Part shown: positions 24,954 to 33,789 of the stretch, in pieces
How positions within the stretch are numbered: the first letter of the stretch is position 1
How the letters are laid out: each line of letters starts with the position of its first letter
From: Bacillus proteolyticus
GTDB taxonomy: Bacteria; Bacillota; Bacilli; Bacillales; Bacillaceae_G
Direction of reading: 5' to 3'
Length of the DNA stretch: 64,000 bases
Assembly: GCF_001884065.1 (NCBI RefSeq)
Contig: NZ_MACH01000142.1
Coordinates: 1-64,000, forward strand
Notes under the pieces: generated by a model
The model's database searches: none
What the model saw: only the letters and a program-made list of their open reading frames with translations
Told to the model about the DNA's origin: nothing
Made by a program: the position numbers and the translations under genes

Positions 24954-25997
24954 CTACTGATCTATTTTTTTGATTTCAGAAAGTAAATACGCTGCATCCT
25001 TTCCTACACCACAAATAAGTGCAGAGCCCCTTTGAGATTGCCACGGCAAACCGATATAATATAATCCTCTTACGGGACTTATTCCCTTTACATGATTAGG
25101 AAATCCTTTCTCATTCACTGTCTTTTCTATTTCAATCCAGTTATAACCTGAAGCAAAACCAGTTGACCATATAATACTTTCTGCACTATATGTATCACCA
25201 TTCTGAAACATAATATTATTTTCTGATGCACTTACTACTTTTTCCTGTAGTTGTATTGCTCCATTACGAATAAGTTCCTGACCTTCAAAACCAAAAATAG
25301 GATCCTTCCTCTTTTGAAACCATTTTCCCCTCTTTGTATTTACTTCAGCGTACAATAAACCCAATTTTTCTAACCAATTAAAAATGCTCTTTCTAAAAAG
25401 ATGTAACGGTAGAAATGTTAAAGGATGACTAATAGACATTGTAACTTCATGAGTTTTTGCAAGTTCTACTGCGATTTGCATTCCTGAATTCCCGCCACCT
25501 ACTACTAGTACTTTTCCCTTAGGAATTTGCGGTGGTGATTTATATTGTGATGAATGTATTTGAAAAACATACGATGAAAGACGTTGTGAGTATGAGGGGA
25601 TATACGGTTGCTGAAAACCACCTGTTGCGATAACAACCTTTTTTGATTGTAAAGTTTCTCTAGGAGTATGTAATTCGAATATATCTTTTTCTTTCTTTAT
25701 TTTTAAAACTTCGGTTTGCAATTGGACCGGTAATTTAAAGTACCTTGCATATTCTTCTAAATACGTTGCAATTTCATCTTTATGTGGTAATTCATTTTTC
25801 CCACCTATTAATGCCCTCCCTGGCAAACTACTGTAAGACCTTGGGGTAAAAAGCTGTAAAGAATCATATCTGTTTCTCCATGAATCACCAATTCGCTTTC
25901 CTGCCTCAAGTAATAAAAAATTATATCCTTCTTGCTTCAAGTAGTATCCTATTGTTAATCCAGCTTGACCAGCTCCAATAATAATTAGGTCTTTCAC
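24954..25997 (-). CDS. CzcO-like NAD(P)/FAD-dependent oxidoreductase
   Basis: The 347-residue flavoprotein monooxygenase is of the CzcO/YumC-like type. The FAD-binding Rossmann motif is IIGAGQAGLTIGYYL at the N-terminus. A second nucleotide motif VVGGGNSGMQIAVEL (about residue 165) binds NADPH. SWRNRYDSLQLFTPR and the late IIWSTGF are also typical of flavin monooxygenases. Substrate unknown. A long palindrome (26019-26050) directly upstream suggests control by a dimeric repressor. The start follows AAGGAGGGA. Confidence 0.85.
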   Translation of the reverse strand: MKDLIIIGAGQAGLTIGYYLKQEGYNFLLLEAGKRIGDSWRNRYDSLQLFTPRSYSSLPGRALIGGKNELPHKDEIATYLEEYARYFKLPVQLQTEVLKIKKEKDIFELHTPRETLQSKKVVIATGGFQQPYIPSYSQRLSSYVFQIHSSQYKSPPQIPKGKVLVVGGGNSGMQIAVELAKTHEVTMSISHPLTFLPLHLFRKSIFNWLEKLGLLYAEVNTKRGKWFQKRKDPIFGFEGQELIRNGAIQLQEKVVSASENNIMFQNGDTYSAESIIWSTGFASGYNWIEIEKTVNEKGFPNHVKGISPVRGLYYIGLPWQSQRGSALICGVGKDAAYLLSEIKKIDQ

Positions 25998-26018
25998 TCT
26001 AATCCCTCCTTCTTTTAT

Positions 26019-26050
26019 ACATATGAATACTTGTTCATGTATTCATATGT
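26019..26050. promoter_or_regulatory. Palindromic operator upstream of the CzcO-like gene
   Basis: ACATATGAATAC and GTATTCATATGT form a perfect 12-bp inverted repeat around eight bases. It sits 22 bp before the start codon, overlapping the expected promoter. The regulator is not encoded next door. Confidence 0.65.
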
Positions 26051-26111
26051 TTCCGTAATCATAACATTTTATTTTTATATAATTCAATATCTACTCAAAA
26101 TAAAAAAGAGC

Positions 26112-26131
26112 AGTTTACTATAAAGTAAACT
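26112..26131 (-). terminator. Terminator of the phosphoesterase gene
   Basis: The hairpin AGTTTACT-ATAA-AGTAAACT is followed on the minus strand by a short gap and a run of six U. Confidence 0.7.
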
Positions 26132-26136
26132 CCCCT

Positions 26137-26874
26137 TCATTCTATCTTCCCAGTCTTTAGCGCCTGTGCCCAGTCATATCTTTCCTGTTGAGCAGCTAAT
26201 CCAACAGCTTCTTCCCAATTATAAGGAACTGAAATTTGTTCAATTATCCATTCTCCCAAAACCTTTTCTATCACTACATATTTTGCGTGCGGAGTTCCTG
26301 ACTCCATTTTATGCATAACAGGTAATTCATCTTTGTATGCTGGAAGTCCTACACTCCCTGGATTTATAATAATCTTTCCGTTTGCTAAATAAACAACTCT
26401 AGGAATATGCGTATGACCGCATACTATTATTTTTTGCTCAATATTTTGGAGTTGGTCCATTATATTTTTTTCATTCTTTAATACCGCACCACTTTCATTC
26501 ATCTCTTCTAACAAATACACCTCATCTGAAGTAGGTGTGCCATGACAACATAACATATCATCTACAATAAATTGTGAAGAATGTTGTTGTAACCAATCTA
26601 TATGATTTTTTGTTAATTGATTTTGGACAAAAGTTAGTGTAGCAGACTGCTCTTGTATAGATTCCCAAAGCATGCGATCACAATTCCCCTTAATATGTAC
26701 CATCTCGTTATTCATTAATATTTCAATTGTCCCTAAAGGATCTAACGGCCCATACACGCTATCCCCTAAATTTATTATCATTTCGACCTTACGACGCTCA
26801 ATATCTTCTAATACAGATTTTAAAGCGTGACTATTCCCATGAATATCCGAAATTATCGCTATTTTTCTGTTCAT
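26137..26874 (-). CDS. Calcineurin-like metallophosphoesterase
   Basis: This 245-residue two-metal phosphoesterase is of the YfcE-like family. Its motifs in order are SDIHGN, LGDSVYGP, KGNCD, CHGTP and CGHTHIPR, then NPGSVGLPAY; together these make the complete metal site. The substrate may be a cyclic nucleotide or phosphodiester, but this cannot be told. It is probably the last gene of a short run with the VOC protein and YeiL-like regulator (43-bp and 14-bp gaps). Confidence 0.88.
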   Translation of the reverse strand: MNRKIAIISDIHGNSHALKSVLEDIERRKVEMIINLGDSVYGPLDPLGTIEILMNNEMVHIKGNCDRMLWESIQEQSATLTFVQNQLTKNHIDWLQQHSSQFIVDDMLCCHGTPTSDEVYLLEEMNESGAVLKNEKNIMDQLQNIEQKIIVCGHTHIPRVVYLANGKIIINPGSVGLPAYKDELPVMHKMESGTPHAKYVVIEKVLGEWIIEQISVPYNWEEAVGLAAQQERYDWAQALKTGKIE

Positions 26875-26916
26875 TGTTACACCTACCTTGATAAATTATT
26901 TATGTCATCTCAATTT

Positions 26917-27270
26917 CTAAACCCGCTCCTCATAAAATATAATTCTATTTAAAAACGGATCAATCACAGTTAATTCCATTGTATCCCAAGGTGTTCTCTC
27001 TATATCAGGTTTTGAATAAGCATAATCTTTACTTGATAAAATAGCATAATAACTTTTTAAATCCTCTATTTTCACCCGAATCGCACCGCCTGGTGAAGCA
27101 TCCCCATGATGTTCTGATAAATGTATCACAGCATCATGTAACGAAATTTGCATATATAATGGCATATTCTCCTCATACCGATGTTCCCAATCCAGTTTAA
27201 ATCCTAAAAAGTTAAAGTAAAACAACTGAGCTTTTTCAATATCAAAAATTCTAAATATAGGTGTAATCAT
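26917..27270 (-). CDS. VOC (glyoxalase/bleomycin resistance) family protein
   Basis: The 117-residue single-module protein of the vicinal oxygen chelate fold has the paired beta-alpha-beta-beta-beta pattern: ITPIFRIFDIEKAQLFYFNF, then MQISLHDAVIHLSEHHGDASPG, and the C-terminal VIDPFLNRIIFYEE. DPFLNRI and the glutamate near the end fit a metal-binding or antibiotic-binding member. The substrate is unknown. The gene follows the YeiL-like regulator by 14 bases, so they are co-transcribed. Confidence 0.8.
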   Translation of the reverse strand: MITPIFRIFDIEKAQLFYFNFLGFKLDWEHRYEENMPLYMQISLHDAVIHLSEHHGDASPGGAIRVKIEDLKSYYAILSSKDYAYSKPDIERTPWDTMELTVIDPFLNRIIFYEERV

Positions 27271-27283
27271 TTATAATCCTCTC

Positions 27284-27976
27284 CTATTTATAAACATCCG
27301 CAGCCAATTCTCTCAAAACATCCACGTTTACTACTTCAAAGCAACCATTATTTTTCTTGATTATCTCTTTATCACAAAAAATATTCAAAGTGCGCAATAA
27401 ATGCCGATAACTCGTTCCTAACAATTCAGCTGTTTCCGTTAAATTCCCACTAAACACAATTCTATTTCCATGCTGAGCCGCTCGTTCCCCTGCTGCTAAC
27501 ATGTAACTCGCAAGTCTATTTTCAAGTGGATATAGTAAATTAATTGTACTATTTTTTGAAAGACGATTTAATTTATGTGCTAACGATCCGCAAATACATC
27601 GTAAAAATTTCGCATCATGAAATAATTGGTTTCTCACTTTCCCTAAAGGTAAACCAACACAATACGAATCAGCCATTACTTGTACGTTTGAAGCAGTCTT
27701 TTGAGAATGAATTAACTCCACATCTCCTAGTAACTGCAAACTATCATAAAAACATAATAATACCGATTTCCCGTTACTTAATGTGTTAAACGCTTTCGCT
27801 TTTCCTTCAACAAAAAAATATAAATAATCTATCTCTTCATTTTCTCTACAAATAAACTCATTCTTTTTAAAAAATAAAAGTTCCATATATGGCTTCATAT
27901 CATTACTAAAAAATGAGTCAATATTATTTTGTTTCATATACTCTGCTAATTTAATAGAATTACATACTTTCTTCAT
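27284..27976 (-). CDS. Crp/Fnr family regulator (YeiL-like)
   Basis: The 230-residue regulator has an N-terminal cyclic-nucleotide-binding-like barrel (LLFFKKNEFICRENEEIDYL, then FFVEGKAKAFNTLSNGKSVL) and a C-terminal winged helix (SGNLTETAELLGTSYRHLLRTLNIF). It resembles YeiL. Cysteines occur in the barrel but no FNR-type iron-sulfur quartet is obvious. The start at 27976 has GGTGGGGG upstream; a longer frame begins 10 codons earlier without a site. It is divergent from two YdcZ transporter genes, with a perfect 20-bp palindrome between them. Confidence 0.85.
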   Translation of the reverse strand: MKKVCNSIKLAEYMKQNNIDSFFSNDMKPYMELLFFKKNEFICRENEEIDYLYFFVEGKAKAFNTLSNGKSVLLCFYDSLQLLGDVELIHSQKTASNVQVMADSYCVGLPLGKVRNQLFHDAKFLRCICGSLAHKLNRLSKNSTINLLYPLENRLASYMLAAGERAAQHGNRIVFSGNLTETAELLGTSYRHLLRTLNIFCDKEIIKKNNGCFEVVNVDVLRELAADVYK

Positions 27977-28029
27977 AGTTCCCCCACCTTTACAACCTAT
28001 CCCCATTGTAATTAAAATTTTCTTCTTCC

Positions 28030-28049
28030 ACTATGACATATGTCATAGT
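28030..28049. promoter_or_regulatory. 20-bp palindrome between the YeiL-like gene and ydcZ pair
   Basis: ACTATGACATATGTCATAGT is a perfect palindrome placed 54 bp from the regulator start and 61 bp from the first transporter start. It is the obvious operator for the Crp/Fnr-type protein encoded beside it. Confidence 0.75.
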
Positions 28050-28109
28050 AATACACAATTTCAGCATGATACATTCATTACAAATATGAAATATAAAGGG
28101 GCTATTACA

Positions 28110-28532
28110 TTGTATAACTTTCTTTCTGTCTTTATTGGTGTGCTCATCGCCGTTATGCTTCCATTGAATGGGATTTTATCTGAATTAATTGGCAAGTACA
28201 CAGCGAGCGTTGTCATTCACCTTGTCGGTTTAATTGCAGTTATTTTCGTTTTAATCATAAACAAAAATAAAATCCATTTTGATAAAGGTATTCCACTTGT
28301 TTTATATAGCGCTGGAGCGATTGGGGTGTTCACTGTTCTTTTTAATAATATAAGTTTCTCCGCCCTTGGTGCCTCTATTACAATCGCATTAAGTTTACTC
28401 GGTCAATCCATTGCTGCAATTGTTATTGATCACTTCGGCTTATTAGGAATGAAAGTTGCAAAGTTTGAAAAGAAAAAACTAATTGGATTATTATTCATCT
28501 CTTCTGGGATTATAGTCATGACAATTTATTAA
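28110..28532 (+). CDS. YdcZ-family (DUF606) DMT transporter subunit 1
   Basis: The protein of about 140 residues has five membrane helices and is of the small YdcZ branch of the drug/metabolite transporter superfamily. It begins (L)YNFLSVFIGVLIAVMLPLNG. I prefer the TTG at 28110, which has AAAGGGG about eight bases upstream; the ATG at 28086 is in frame but has no site. It pairs with the next gene, 13 bases on, and such half-size proteins probably work as a heterodimer in the membrane. Confidence 0.8.
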   Translation: MYNFLSVFIGVLIAVMLPLNGILSELIGKYTASVVIHLVGLIAVIFVLIINKNKIHFDKGIPLVLYSAGAIGVFTVLFNNISFSALGASITIALSLLGQSIAAIVIDHFGLLGMKVAKFEKKKLIGLLFISSGIIVMTIY

Positions 28533-28545
28533 TGGGGGTAAGAAA

Positions 28546-29010
28546 ATGTTATATATTTGTATCGCTATTTTAGCTGGTGTTTCTATCGTTGTTGCTAGAA
28601 TTATTAACGCGAATTTAGCAAAGAAAATTGGGAATTGGGAAGGTACATTTTTCAATTATATTACTGGATTATTTTTCTCTATGATATTTTTAATTTTCAG
28701 TTCAGATTCATTTTATATTCCTAGTCATACGTTGCGATCTATTCCTATCGCTGTATACTTAGGCGGATTAGTAGGCGTTATCGTTATTTCATTATCCAAC
28801 TATATTACTCCTAAAATATCGGCATTTTATTTAACGTTACTCATCTTTATCGGACAATTATTTGCGGGGACTATCATTGACTTCTTCCTGTCAAATGAAC
28901 TCTCAACTGGAAAAATTATCGGCGGTGTTTTCGTATTAATAGGGCTTACTTACAATTTACTTATTGATCGCCCTATTAAAACTGTGCCTAATAAACACGT
29001 TCAACTATAA
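28546..29010 (+). CDS. YdcZ-family (DUF606) DMT transporter subunit 2
   Basis: The 154-residue protein has five membrane helices (MLYICIAILAGVSIVVARII onward; later YLGGLVGVIVISLSNYITPK). It is the partner of the preceding gene, with which it shares the family pattern. The two are read together from a promoter facing the YeiL-like regulator. The substrate is unknown. The ATG follows GGGGGTAAG. Confidence 0.82.
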   Translation: MLYICIAILAGVSIVVARIINANLAKKIGNWEGTFFNYITGLFFSMIFLIFSSDSFYIPSHTLRSIPIAVYLGGLVGVIVISLSNYITPKISAFYLTLLIFIGQLFAGTIIDFFLSNELSTGKIIGGVFVLIGLTYNLLIDRPIKTVPNKHVQL

Positions 29011-29081
29011 TACTTTGCGCTTACCTATCATATATTAATAGAAAAGCTCTTCACACGAAGTAATAGAGAGGAGAATACCCT

Positions 29082-29594
29082 ATTAAGAAAATCATTTTAT
29101 TGATAGGTAGCGCATTAATTATTTTTGGAACCGTATGGTTTTTAAACTCTGGAAAATCTATTCAAGATCTCTATACAGCAAGTAAACCAAAGAAGAAAGC
29201 TACTATTATTTCGACTCAAAGAGACCCAGATGCACCTCCTGTTTTTTTAGGGAAACAGGAAATAAAAGATATACATGTAGAGTCAATTAAAACAAAAAAA
29301 TCTATCTTCCTTACAAAAACAGATGAATTAAAAACATTCATTAACAGTATGAATACAGCAAAAAAAGGCGATTTAATGCTAGATGAAGAAGGTTCTGATC
29401 TAGTAGATTGTAACATGTGGATTACTTTCCAAGATGGGACTTATAAACAATATTTAATTTGGATAGTAGATAACAACAGTAGTGAAATTATGATTGCTCA
29501 TCAAAACAGTCCTGATGACATAGATCTTACTTATTATCAATTAAATGAAGGCAATTCGAAAAAAGTATATAGCTTATTTAAAAAGATTATATAA
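29082..29594 (+). CDS. Membrane-anchored hypothetical protein, possible ATT start
   Basis: The protein of about 170 residues has an N-terminal membrane anchor (IILLIGSALIIFGTVWFL) and a soluble outer domain ending VYSLFKKII. No family is recognised. The best ribosome site, GAGGAGAA, is followed after seven bases by ATT-AAG-AAA rather than ATG/TTG/GTG. The first standard start in frame is a TTG at 29100, which is too far from the site and would cut into the signal anchor. Either ATT is used, as in infC, or the start codon has mutated. Confidence 0.6.
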   Translation: MKKIILLIGSALIIFGTVWFLNSGKSIQDLYTASKPKKKATIISTQRDPDAPPVFLGKQEIKDIHVESIKTKKSIFLTKTDELKTFINSMNTAKKGDLMLDEEGSDLVDCNMWITFQDGTYKQYLIWIVDNNSSEIMIAHQNSPDDIDLTYYQLNEGNSKKVYSLFKKII

Positions 29595-29638
29595 AAGAGA
29601 AAGTCATGGGCACATTAGCTCATGACTTTCTCTTTTAT
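29591..29638. terminator. Bidirectional terminator
   Basis: A perfect 18-bp stem (ATAAAAGAGAAAGTCATG and its complement) with a 12-base loop lies between the convergent genes. It includes the stop codon region of aiiA. Confidence 0.85.
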
Positions 29639-30387
29639 ATATATTCAGGGAACACTTTACAGCTCTTTTCCTGCTCTATATCATGTCCGAAGAAAACAAT
29701 TGGGTTCTCTTTCCTAACAACTTCTTTTAAACGTTTAATTGAAGATAAAGCTAATTCCGAATCAACCCCCGCGAACGGCACTTCATCTTCAAAATTTTCT
29801 TTCGTATACGATGCATCGATCGTTAATAACACTGGGCCAGAGTTCTCTGTCTCAATGAATAGTGACTGATGCCCCGGAGTATGTCCTGGTGTATACAATA
29901 ATTGAACACCTGGTACGACTCCATAATCCCCTTCAATGATTTTGTAGTTTAAATTCGGCAATATACATTCTTTCATATATTCTTCACTATGTTGTGCCGC
30001 CTCATATTCAGCCCGCTGCACAATAATCGGTGTATTTGTAAAAGCACCATTTCCTCCTGCATGATCAAAATGTAAGTGAGAACTAATAATATACAGAAGG
30101 TCTTCTGGCTCATACCCTGCACGCTTTAAAATATTTACGATTCTATCTTCTTCAGTCATTTTCGGTAAAATCTGCCCCTCAACAAATGTGCCGTTAAAAA
30201 GGCCTTCATTATTAACCGCACTTTCTGGCATACCTGTATCTACTAAAATAGGTCCTTCTTCAGTCTCCAATAAATAACACCATACTGGTAAGTTTAATAA
30301 ATTCCCCGGTGTGAGCGTACTATTAACAGAAGAGTGATCTAACATACAACGACCAGCTGGTACGAAATAAAGCTTCTTTACCGTCAT
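29635..30387 (-). CDS. aiiA: N-acyl homoserine lactonase AiiA
   Basis: This quorum-quenching enzyme opens the lactone ring of N-acyl homoserine lactones and so silences signalling by Gram-negative competitors. At 250 residues it has the standard length. The two-zinc site H-x-H-x-D-H is at residues 104-109 (SSHLHFDHAGG), with the histidine in TPGHTPGH, the aspartate in TIDASYT and the histidine in FFGHD completing it. No signal peptide, so it is cytoplasmic. The start follows AAAGGTGG. Monocistronic. Confidence 0.95.
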   Translation of the reverse strand: MTVKKLYFVPAGRCMLDHSSVNSTLTPGNLLNLPVWCYLLETEEGPILVDTGMPESAVNNEGLFNGTFVEGQILPKMTEEDRIVNILKRAGYEPEDLLYIISSHLHFDHAGGNGAFTNTPIIVQRAEYEAAQHSEEYMKECILPNLNYKIIEGDYGVVPGVQLLYTPGHTPGHQSLFIETENSGPVLLTIDASYTKENFEDEVPFAGVDSELALSSIKRLKEVVRKENPIVFFGHDIEQEKSCKVFPEYI

Positions 30388-30487
30388 TATGTATCCACCT
30401 TTACATTTAATTTTGAATAAGACACACAGTAAAAATTCTTCTTTCTAGAAATAAAATCCTTCTAGACCATCATTCCATCTTTACTTA

Positions 30488-30694
30488 CTATTTTTTCAAT
30501 TTCCGAATAGTAAAACATGCTAAAACAATCGAGATGTAACATATAGCAATCCCTAAGAAACTAACGCTGAAACCATCTTTATAAATAGTCATAAGTTTTA
30601 ATATATCAATATCGAATAAGTGACCGATGAAAAAGTACATGATAATAATTGCCGTTACTACAAAATAGTCATTTCTTCTTAATTGCATTGTCAT
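30488..30694 (-). CDS. Small membrane protein, unknown
   Basis: The 68-residue protein has two hydrophobic helices (VVTAIIIMYFFIGHLF and FLGIAICYISIVLACF) and a basic end KLKK. GAGGTGAATAG precedes the ATG. No family recognised. It stands alone, facing away from the oxidoreductase. Confidence 0.6.
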   Translation of the reverse strand: MTMQLRRNDYFVVTAIIIMYFFIGHLFDIDILKLMTIYKDGFSVSFLGIAICYISIVLACFTIRKLKK

Positions 30695-30860
30695 TTGCTA
30701 TTCACCTCGCAATGTTTTCTATCAAAAATATACCATATATACTTAATATTTAAAATAATTTCCAAGTTCACAAAAATAATTAAAGTATACTTTTTTACAT
30801 ACCAATCTTTCCCCCCTATAATAAAAGAGAAAAACTCTTACTTTAATGGAGGGAATAGAA

Positions 30861-31880
30861 ATGAAAGCAATTGGTTTACATGAATACTTACCTATTGAAG
30901 AAGAAAACAGTTTAATTGATATTGAAGTTGAAAGACCTGTTGCCACAGGAAGAGATATACTTGTAAAAATTAACGCTATTTCCGTTAACCCAGTTGATAC
31001 AAAAGTTCGATCTCCGAAAGATAAAAAAGAAGATATAGCAAAAATACTTGGCTGGGATGCTAGTGGTGTTGTCGTGCAAACGGGCGAAGGTTGTACGTTA
31101 TTTAAAGAAGGCGATAAAGTATTTTACGCTGGAAGCATTACAAGGCAAGGTACATACAGTGAATACCATCTAGTTGATGAAAGAATTGTTGGTAAAAAAC
31201 CAAAAACGTTAAGTGATGCTGAATCTGCAGCAATTCCTTTAACAGCCATCACAGCGTGGGAAGGTTTATTTGAACGTTTAGGTATTGATTACTCTAAAAA
31301 AAGTGAAAACTCATTTAAAAACATTTTAATCATCGGCGGAGCTGGTGGTGTAGGTTCCATCGCAATTCAGCTTGCGAAATGGGCTGGACTAAATGTAATC
31401 GCAACTGCTTCACGCGGAGAAACGATAGACTGGGTGAAAAAGTTTGGGGCTAATCATACAATCAACCATCACAAACCTTTAAAAGAGCAAATAGTAGAAC
31501 TTGGACTAAAAGATGTCGATTATATCTTCTGCTTAAACAATACAGATCAACATTGGCAAGCAATATGTGACCTCATTAAACCACAAGGAAAAATTTGCTC
31601 TATCGTAGAAAATGAGCACCCTCTTGAGATGGGCATTTTAAAAAGTAAAAGCGCTACACTAGTTTGGGAATTTATGTTCACAAAAGCGATGTATGAAACT
31701 GGCGATATGATTACGCAGCACGAACTATTAAACAAAGTGAGCGAATTATTAGATGAAGGTATCCTTCATACAACTTTAAACGATACGTTAACACCGATAC
31801 ATGCAGAAAATCTTAGAAAAGCACATGCATTGCTTGAGAGTGGACGTACAATTGGGAAAATTGTATTAGAAAAGTTTTAA
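30861..31880 (+). CDS. Zinc-type alcohol dehydrogenase / quinone oxidoreductase family
   Basis: The 339-residue NADPH-dependent oxidoreductase is of the zeta-crystallin-like branch of the medium-chain dehydrogenases. The N-terminal GroES-like domain carries NAISVNPVDTKVRSPK and GWDASGVVVQTGEGC. The nucleotide motif is IIGGAGGVGSIAIQLAKWAG. The catalytic zinc ligands of true alcohol dehydrogenases are absent, so quinone or enone reduction is likely. I start at 30861 (MKAIGLHEY) because GGAGG lies eight bases upstream. Confidence 0.88.
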   Translation: MKAIGLHEYLPIEEENSLIDIEVERPVATGRDILVKINAISVNPVDTKVRSPKDKKEDIAKILGWDASGVVVQTGEGCTLFKEGDKVFYAGSITRQGTYSEYHLVDERIVGKKPKTLSDAESAAIPLTAITAWEGLFERLGIDYSKKSENSFKNILIIGGAGGVGSIAIQLAKWAGLNVIATASRGETIDWVKKFGANHTINHHKPLKEQIVELGLKDVDYIFCLNNTDQHWQAICDLIKPQGKICSIVENEHPLEMGILKSKSATLVWEFMFTKAMYETGDMITQHELLNKVSELLDEGILHTTLNDTLTPIHAENLRKAHALLESGRTIGKIVLEKF

Positions 31881-31881
31881 T

Positions 31882-31920
31882 AAAAAAGTCCGATTTCTAA
31901 ATATGAAATCGGACTTTTTT
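31882..31920. terminator. Bidirectional terminator
   Basis: A 15-bp perfect stem (AAAAAAGTCCGATTT / AAATCGGACTTTTTT) lies between the convergent oxidoreductase and permease genes. Confidence 0.88.
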
Positions 31921-31924
31921 ACTT

Positions 31925-33316
31925 TTATTTACTTGAAATCTCTTGATCATTTTGAACATCTAACGGAGCACGCTTCCCTATTCCGAAAGCATAGAAACTA
32001 ATTGTTACGATAGCTAAGAAAACAATACCTACAATTAGTGAAATACGAGTATCATCGTTAAACCACATTCCGATTAATACCATAATTAAAAAGGCAATCG
32101 TCAAATAGTTTGTAACAGGAGCAAATGGCATTTTGAATGGATGATCTTTCATCGCTGCTCCTTTTTCTTTTCTAAAATTAATTTGACTAATTAAAATGAC
32201 GAACCATGGTACCATACCAGGAAGTACACTCGCGCTATATACATATACGAATAAGTTTTTCGGTGCGATATAACTTAATACAACACCAACCGCTAAACCG
32301 ATAATTACACCAACTGTACCGAATAAAGGTACACCGTTATTCGAAATCTTCGTAAAGTATTTCGGTGCTTGTCCATTCACACCTAACGTATACAGCATAC
32401 GTCCAGCACTATAAATACCACTATTACAACCAGACATTGCTGCTGTAATAACAACGAAGTTAATAAGTCCAGCAGCTGCCGTAATACCAACCTTTGCGAA
32501 AGTCGCTACGAACGGGCTACCAATTGTACTTAATTGATCCCAAGGGTAAACAGTTACAATAACGAAAATAGCACCGATATAGAAAATTAAAATACGCCAA
32601 ATTGTACTTTGAATTGCTCTTGTAAGTGTCTTCTTCGGATCTTTCGCTTCACCAGCAGTAATCCCGATTAATTCCACACCTTGATACGCTCCAACTACAA
32701 GTGATAATGCAAAGAAGAATCCTGAAAAACCACCTGTAAAGAAACCGCCATTTGCCCAAAGGTTTGATATACCAATCGCTTCTCCGCCGTTACCAATTCC
32801 GAAGAAAATAAGACCAAATCCAGCAATAATCATTAATAAAATCGTAACGATTTTAATCATCGCAAACCAAAATTCAAATTCACCAAATGATTTAACAGAA
32901 ATTAAGTTAGCTGCACCAAGAATAACCATTGCGATAACACCCGGTATCCAGGCTGGTAAATCTGGGAACCAATACTTCATATACGCCCCAACTGCGATAA
33001 TCTCTGACATCCCAACGATAACCCACTGGAACCAGTTACTCCACGCTGTCATATAACCAGCTAACGGGTGAATATACTTATGACCGAACGTCGCAAATGA
33101 ACCTGTACTCGGCTCCATGTACAACATTTCTCCCATGGCACGCATGATGAAGAAGATAAAAATACCTGCAATTGCATAAGCAAGCATTACTGACGGACCT
33201 GTCCATTTAATCGTGCTGGCTGATCCCATAAACAAACCAACACCAATTGTTCCGCCTAAAGCAATCATTTGAATATGACGTGCTTCTAAACCTCTTTTCA
33301 ATTCTTTGTTTGCCAC
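31925..33316 (-). CDS. APC-family amino acid permease
   Basis: This transporter of about 463 residues and twelve membrane segments is of the AAT branch of the APC superfamily. It begins with [20 protein letters not shown], the usual signature, followed by [18 protein letters not shown]. The branch includes proline, GABA and aromatic amino acid permeases; the substrate here is not clear. I start at the GTG at 33316, since GAGGGGGAAG sits upstream; a longer frame to 33343 would overlap that site. The long leader upstream may be regulatory. Confidence 0.88.
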   Translation of the reverse strand: MANKELKRGLEARHIQMIALGGTIGVGLFMGSASTIKWTGPSVMLAYAIAGIFIFFIMRAMGEMLYMEPSTGSFATFGHKYIHPLAGYMTAWSNWFQWVIVGMSEIIAVGAYMKYWFPDLPAWIPGVIAMVILGAANLISVKSFGEFEFWFAMIKIVTILLMIIAGFGLIFFGIGNGGEAIGISNLWANGGFFTGGFSGFFFALSLVVGAYQGVELIGITAGEAKDPKKTLTRAIQSTIWRILIFYIGAIFVIVTVYPWDQLSTIGSPFVATFAKVGITAAAGLINFVVITAAMSGCNSGIYSAGRMLYTLGVNGQAPKYFTKISNNGVPLFGTVGVIIGLAVGVVLSYIAPKNLFVYVYSASVLPGMVPWFVILISQINFRKEKGAAMKDHPFKMPFAPVTNYLTIAFLIMVLIGMWFNDDTRISLIVGIVFLAIVTISFYAFGIGKRAPLDVQNDQEISSK

Positions 33317-33658
33317 TTCACTTCCCCCTCTTAGATGATTCATAGCCGCATTTTAAAACAAGATGCTTTCCCCTAATTCCTTTCGGCCCTGAAAATGATG
33401 AAGCAAACGTCATTTTACACTAGCTTTAAAGCTATCCTAAAATCGTTTTTTGCCCCTAACAAAATTCTCAAAACCTTTCATCTTCCAATATTCTATAAAT
33501 CTTAAAATTACTTATTTCATATTAATTCATTTATCTGAAAAATTCAATTATTTTTTTAATAAATTAATATGCATGATTACGTTTAATTTTTAACTTAATT
33601 AGAAATAAAATACATCTATTCAATATGATTCTAGTTTAAATGTTATTACAATATAAAT
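33317..33658. other. Long leader of the permease gene
   Basis: About 340 bp with no gene. TAGCTTTAAAGCTA (33421-33434) is a palindrome, and the part at 33360-33420 is less AT-rich than its surroundings and could fold. I looked for known riboswitch cores (lysine, SAM, T-box, glycine) and did not find one I could defend. Confidence 0.4.
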
Positions 33659-33686
33659 AACCGAGGAGATCATATCTTCCTCGGTT
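33659..33686 (-). terminator. Terminator after the GNAT gene
   Basis: The stem AACCGAGGA / TCCTCGGTT lies about 100 bp below the acetyltransferase gene. Confidence 0.6.
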
Positions 33687-33789
33687 TTATACAGCATGTA
33701 CTTCAATATTTATAGTTGATAACGTCATTGTCCATCATTTAAATGAATTACATTTCCATCTCACCTGGAAATATAATATATTAGTAAAA

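Noticed and set aside
24939-24962. GATCAGTAG/CTACTGATC hairpin at the end of the CzcO-like gene as a terminator
   Set aside because: The U-run lies on the plus-strand side, inside the coding end of the minus-strand gene, and no plus-strand gene ends there.
33360-33440. Lysine, SAM or T-box riboswitch above the permease
   Set aside because: A GGCCGAAAGGAA stretch on the minus strand looked suggestive, but neither a T-box NCCA bulge, an S-box core nor lysine-box motifs could be aligned.
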